From positions 1-7,319 of the forward strand of contig JADHXT010000170.1 of the NCBI GenBank assembly GCA_016782825.1: 7,319 nucleotides of DNA, in the 5' to 3' direction. The notes beneath the pieces were generated by a model. The model was not told the DNA's origin. It did not search any database and saw only the letters and a program-made list of their open reading frames with translations. The position numbers were made by a program, and so were the translations under genes. Within the stretch, counting starts at the first letter, position 1, and the number at the start of each line of letters is the position of its first letter. The DNA is from Candidatus Brocadiia bacterium (lineage in GTDB: Bacteria > Planctomycetota > PUPC01 > DSUN01). This document shows positions 4,218 through 7,319 of the stretch, piece by piece.

Positions 4218-6613
4218 GCATCGCGGTCATCACACACGAGCCCACGCCGGCGGAAGCCATCGACCTTGCCGCCGTGGAGCGCATCGTTGCCGAGACGGGC
4301 AGGGGGCGCCACGCCGCCATCCCCATCCTTCAGGCGGTCCAGAGCCACTTCCGCTACCTGCCGCCCGAGGCGCTCGAGCGGGTGTGCGAGCTTACCGACA
4401 TCACGCCGGCCCAGCTTGCCGGCATCTCCACCTTCTACTCGCAGTTCCGCCACACGCCCGTCGGCACCCACATCATCAGCGTGTGCCACGGCACGGCGTG
4501 CCACGTGGCGGGAGCCGAGGCGGTGAGCGAGTCGCTCCGCCGCTACCTGGGCCTCGCCGAGGGCGAGGACACCGACTCCGACGGCCTCTTCACCGTGGAC
4601 AAGGTGGCCTGCATCGGCTGCTGCTCGCTGGCCCCGTGCATGCGCATCGACGACGCGGTTTACGGCTTCCTCACCCGCGGGAACGTGGGGACGGCCATCG
4701 AAACGTTCCTCAGAGAGGAGGCACGGAGGCCGGGCCGCCAGCTCGCCGAGGCCACCGAGAAACCACCCGTCGCGCGCGGCGAGGCCCCGGTGGAGGTCCG
4801 CGTGGGGCTCATCTCGTGCTGCATCGCCAACGGCAGCGCGGCCGTCAACGAGGCACTTCAGGCAGCGATCCGCAAGCACGGCCTCCACGCCCGCGTCAAG
4901 TGCGCCGGCTGCATCGGCATGTGCGACCGCGCGCCGCTGCTCGAATTCATCGGCCCGAACGGCCAGAGCACGCGATACGGCAACGTGAGGCCCCGCGCCG
5001 TCCCCAACATCGTCCGCGAGCATCTGCGGCCGCCGGGCCTGGCCGGGAAGGCGAGAGCGCTTCTCGGGCGGGCGGCCGACCGGCTCTTCGACGACTCCGC
5101 GTGGGAGCCCGCGGCCCGCACCCGGATCGAGGGAAAGACCGACCCCGCCCACAACTTCCTCGAGAAACAGAAACTCGTCGTGCTTGATGGCCTGGGCCGC
5201 ATGGACCCTCTGGACCTGGACGAGTATGAGGCCCGCGACGGCTACCAGGCGCTCCGCCGATGCGTCACCGAACTCACACAGGATGAGATCGTAGCCACGG
5301 TCGACCGGGCGGCACTGCGCGGCCGGGGCGGCGGCGGATTCCCCACGGCCCAGAAGTGGGAGCTCGTGCGCCGTCAGCCGGGGACGAAGAAATACCTGGT
5401 CATGAACGGCGACGAGGGCGACCCGGGCGCCTTCATGGACCGCATCCTTCTGGAGTGCTACCCGCACCGCGTCCTCGAGGGCATCGCCATCGCCGGCCGC
5501 GCGATCGGGGCCGACGAAGCCATCCTCTACATCCGCTGCGAGTATCCCCTCTCGATCGCACCGGTGCGCGAGGCGATCCGCCAGGCCGAAGAGCGCCATT
5601 ACCTCGGCGACAACATCCTCGGCAGCGACTTCAGCCTTCACGTGCGGGTGATGGTGGGTGCGGGCGCCTTCGTGTGCGGTGAGGAGACAGGGCTGATCGC
5701 CTCGCTGGAAGGCCGCCGCGGCATGCCCCGCTTCCGGCCGCCGTTCCCCGCCGAGAGCGGCCTGTGGGGCAAGCCCACGAGCGTCAGCAACGTGGAGACC
5801 TACGCCAACGTGCCGTGGATCATCCGCCACGGCGCCGAGGCGTTCCGAGCGATTGGCACGGCCACGAGCAGGGGCACCAAGGTCTTCGCTCTCGCCGGGC
5901 GGGTCAATCGCGGCTGCCTCATCGAGGTGCCCATGGGCACCACCATCCGCGAGATCGTCGAGGAGATCGGCGGCGGCATCCGCGACGGGCGCACGTTCAA
6001 GGCCGTGCAGATCGGCGGCCCGTCGGGTGGCTGCCTGCCGGCAAGCCTTGCCCACCTGCCCATCGACTTCGAGGAGCTGCAAAAGCACGGCGCCATCATG
6101 GGCTCCGGCGGCCTCGTCGTCATGGACGATGCCACGTGCATGGTGGACATCGCACGCTACTTCCTCCAGTTCACCCAGGACGAATCGTGCGGCAAGTGTA
6201 CCTTCTGCCGCGTGGGCACCAAGCGCATGCTCGAAATCCTCGATCGGCTATGCAACGGCGAAGGCCAGCGCGGCGACATCGAGAAGCTCAAAGAACTGGG
6301 CGAGCGCATCAAGCGCACCAGCCTGTGCGGGCTGGGCCAGACGGCGCCCAACCCGGTCCTCACGACGATCCGCTACTTCCGCGAGGAATACGAGGCACAC
6401 ATCGAGGGGCGCTGTCCTGCCGGGAAGTGCCAGGCACTGATCACCTATCGCATCACGGACGATTGCTATGGCTGCACGCGCTGCTCCCAGCACTGCCCCG
6501 CGCAAGCCATCGCTCCGACGCCCTACGCACGGCACGAGATCGACGTGGAGAAATGCGTCCGCTGCGGCACGTGCCGCACCGTCTGTCCCGCGGACGCCAT
6601 TGAGGTCGAGTGA
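4214..6613 (+). CDS. fused NuoE-NuoF (BfuB/HydB-like) NAD(P)H oxidoreductase subunit
   Basis: A 799-residue cytoplasmic flavin and Fe-S protein that should exchange electrons with NAD(H). Domains in order: a NuoE/HydC-like thioredoxin-fold [2Fe-2S] domain (about 15-170; ligands C91, C96, C133, C137); a second thioredoxin-like domain (about 193-272; C202/C203, C233, C237); and the NuoF core (about 315-725). The core has the FMN glycine loop GRGGGGFPTAQKWE (370-383), MNGDEGDPGAFMDR (397-410), the NADH-site segment GAGAFVCGEETG (482-493), an SLBB-like region (~555-620) and an N3-type [4Fe-4S] motif C659/662/665 with C705. A CPAGKC segment (734-739) follows. The C-terminus has two ferredoxin motifs, C751/754/757/761 and C781/784/787/791. 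The extra N- and C-terminal Fe-S domains match HydB/HndC/StnB rather than complex I NuoF, and NuoE is fused in front. The start overlaps the propeller stop. The family call is strong; bifurcation is inferred. Confidence 0.93.
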   Translation: MSIAVITHEPTPAEAIDLAAVERIVAETGRGRHAAIPILQAVQSHFRYLPPEALERVCELTDITPAQLAGISTFYSQFRHTPVGTHIISVCHGTACHVAGAEAVSESLRRYLGLAEGEDTDSDGLFTVDKVACIGCCSLAPCMRIDDAVYGFLTRGNVGTAIETFLREEARRPGRQLAEATEKPPVARGEAPVEVRVGLISCCIANGSAAVNEALQAAIRKHGLHARVKCAGCIGMCDRAPLLEFIGPNGQSTRYGNVRPRAVPNIVREHLRPPGLAGKARALLGRAADRLFDDSAWEPAARTRIEGKTDPAHNFLEKQKLVVLDGLGRMDPLDLDEYEARDGYQALRRCVTELTQDEIVATVDRAALRGRGGGGFPTAQKWELVRRQPGTKKYLVMNGDEGDPGAFMDRILLECYPHRVLEGIAIAGRAIGADEAILYIRCEYPLSIAPVREAIRQAEERHYLGDNILGSDFSLHVRVMVGAGAFVCGEETGLIASLEGRRGMPRFRPPFPAESGLWGKPTSVSNVETYANVPWIIRHGAEAFRAIGTATSRGTKVFALAGRVNRGCLIEVPMGTTIREIVEEIGGGIRDGRTFKAVQIGGPSGGCLPASLAHLPIDFEELQKHGAIMGSGGLVVMDDATCMVDIARYFLQFTQDESCGKCTFCRVGTKRMLEILDRLCNGEGQRGDIEKLKELGERIKRTSLCGLGQTAPNPVLTTIRYFREEYEAHIEGRCPAGKCQALITYRITDDCYGCTRCSQHCPAQAIAPTPYARHEIDVEKCVRCGTCRTVCPADAIEVE

Positions 6614-6618
6614 TACCG

Positions 6619-7319
6619 ATGCCCGTGACGCTGACGATTGACGGACGCCAGGTGCAGGTGGAAGCGGGCACCACGATCCTCCATGCGGCGCGCCAGCTTG
6701 GCATCGAGATTCCCACGCTGTGCCACCTCGACGGCGTGGCGCCCATCGGCTCGTGCTTCCTGTGTGTGGTACATGTGGAAGGGCGGCGCAACCTCATCCC
6801 CTCGTGCGCGGCCCCCGCCGCCGAGGGCATGGCCGTCACCACCCACAGCGACGACATCCGCGCCGCGCGCAAGATGGCCCTCGAGCTGCTGCTGTCGGAC
6901 CACGTGGGCGACTGCGAGGCCCCCTGCACGCTGGCCTGCCCCGCCCGCCTGGACATCGCCTGGATGCTTCGCCACATCGCCGCAGGCGACGGCCGGGCGG
7001 CCATCGCCCTCATCAAAGAGCGCATCCCCATGGCCGACTCGCTCGGCCGCGTGTGCCCGCGCTTCTGCGAGCGCGCGTGCCGCCGCCGCGAGATCGACGA
7101 GCCCATCGCCATCTGCGCCCTCAAGCGCTTTGCCGCCGACGTGGACCGCGAGAAGGCGGAGCGCTACGTGCCGTCCCGTGCCGTGGCCACGGGCAAGCGG
7201 GTGGCCATCGTGGGCGCCGGGCCAGCGGGGCTCACGGCGGCGTTCTTCCTGCTCCGCGAAGGCCACGCCTGCGTGCTCTACGACGCCCACGACGAGCCGG
7301 GCGGCATGTTCCGCCACGC
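6619..7319 (+). CDS. 2Fe-2S/GltD-like FAD oxidoreductase (StnC-like), 3' end cut off
   Basis: The first 233 codons of a gene that runs off the window. Residues 1-70 are a NuoG/HydA-type [2Fe-2S] domain with C35-x10-C46-x2-C49-x13-C63. Residues about 85-175 match the Fe-S domain at the N-terminus of GltD, NfnB and dihydropyrimidine dehydrogenase, with C99, C103 and C107, then C146, C150 and C154. KRVAIVGAGPAGLTAAFF (193-210) is the FAD-binding Rossmann GxGxxG, followed by EPGGMFRH, where a GltD-type protein would have its GG-containing FAD motif. The full gene probably continues into an NAD(P)H-binding domain. This layout is that of StnC-type partners of NuoEF-like subunits, not of NuoG or [FeFe]-hydrogenase, whose catalytic motifs would have to follow differently. 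ATG 6619 is preferred; the in-frame GTG 6610, which overlaps the previous stop as GTGA, is an alternative. Only a weak GAG-rich ribosome binding site is seen for either. Confidence 0.88.
   Translation, partial: MPVTLTIDGRQVQVEAGTTILHAARQLGIEIPTLCHLDGVAPIGSCFLCVVHVEGRRNLIPSCAAPAAEGMAVTTHSDDIRAARKMALELLLSDHVGDCEAPCTLACPARLDIAWMLRHIAAGDGRAAIALIKERIPMADSLGRVCPRFCERACRRREIDEPIAICALKRFAADVDREKAERYVPSRAVATGKRVAIVGAGPAGLTAAFFLLREGHACVLYDAHDEPGGMFRH

Noticed and set aside
4484..4501. Heme-like motif in CHGTACH
   Set aside because: The spacing is C-x4-C-H, not CxxCH, and these are the [2Fe-2S] ligands C91 and C96 of the NuoE-like domain in a cytoplasmic protein.
4013..6088. A 691-codon open frame on the minus strand
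   Set aside because: It lies opposite the NuoEF fusion, whose frame carries many conserved motifs. The minus frame shows only biased composition.
6523..7317. A 264-codon minus frame, and another at 6453-7124
   Set aside because: Both lie opposite the 2Fe-2S/GltD gene and have no recognisable motif or start context. The plus frame has all the expected Cys and the GxGxxG motif.
4214..7319. Respiratory complex I (NuoE, NuoF, NuoG)
   Set aside because: The NuoF part has extra Fe-S domains absent from complex I. The next gene turns into a GltD-like module after its 2Fe-2S domain, and no other nuo genes are seen.
6619..7319. [FeFe]-hydrogenase HydA-like subunit
   Set aside because: Only the N-terminal 2Fe-2S domain is shared. 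A GltD-type Cys pattern and an FAD Rossmann motif follow instead of additional ferredoxin and H-cluster motifs.

Overview
The window is wholly bacterial coding sequence with high GC (about two thirds by eye). Every gene is on the + strand in one tightly packed array. The beta-propeller protein opens with a DWPRFRGPSGMGI motif of the kind common in proteins from Planctomycetota and other PVC-group bacteria. With the high GC, this suggests a planctomycete-like organism, but the assignment is inference and only moderately sure.

Layout: bases 1-105 hold no assignable gene, only a possible 3' end of an upstream reading frame, a short hairpin (74-89) and a ribosome binding site. Six genes follow. 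(1) 106-735 is a Tat-exported polyferredoxin with motifs for four [4Fe-4S] clusters. (2) 732-1619 is a NapH/NosR-type membrane polyferredoxin. (3) 1616-2047 is a small two-helix membrane protein with one C-terminal [4Fe-4S] motif. (4) 2070-4217 is a three-helix membrane protein carrying a PQQ-like beta-propeller; it probably starts at CTG. (5) 4214-6613 is a NuoE-NuoF fusion with a second thioredoxin-like domain and two C-terminal [4Fe-4S] motifs. (6) 6619 to beyond the window end is a NuoG-type [2Fe-2S] domain joined to a GltD/NfnB-type Fe-S and FAD module. Three of the five junctions are ATGA stop/start overlaps, one is a 22-base gap carrying a strong Shine-Dalgarno, and the last is a gap of a few bases (or a GTGA overlap). 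This looks like one operon.

How the genes may work together: genes 5 and 6 have the parts expected of a Bfu/Stn-type flavin-based electron-bifurcating NAD(P)H oxidoreductase. That family includes HydABC, HndABCD and the Sporomusa-type transhydrogenase StnABC. Here the NuoE-like and NuoF-like subunits are fused, and the partner has the StnC-like 2Fe-2S + GltD layout rather than a hydrogenase. Genes 1-4 would supply membrane and extracytoplasmic parts: a Tat-exported ferredoxin, a CX3CP membrane polyferredoxin, a small Fe-S relay probably facing the cytoplasm, and an anchored propeller probably facing the periplasm. The working hypothesis is a membrane-linked electron conduit joining a cytoplasmic NAD(P)H/ferredoxin enzyme to a periplasmic donor or acceptor. 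No catalytic subunit naming that partner, and no heme-binding CxxCH motif, is visible here.
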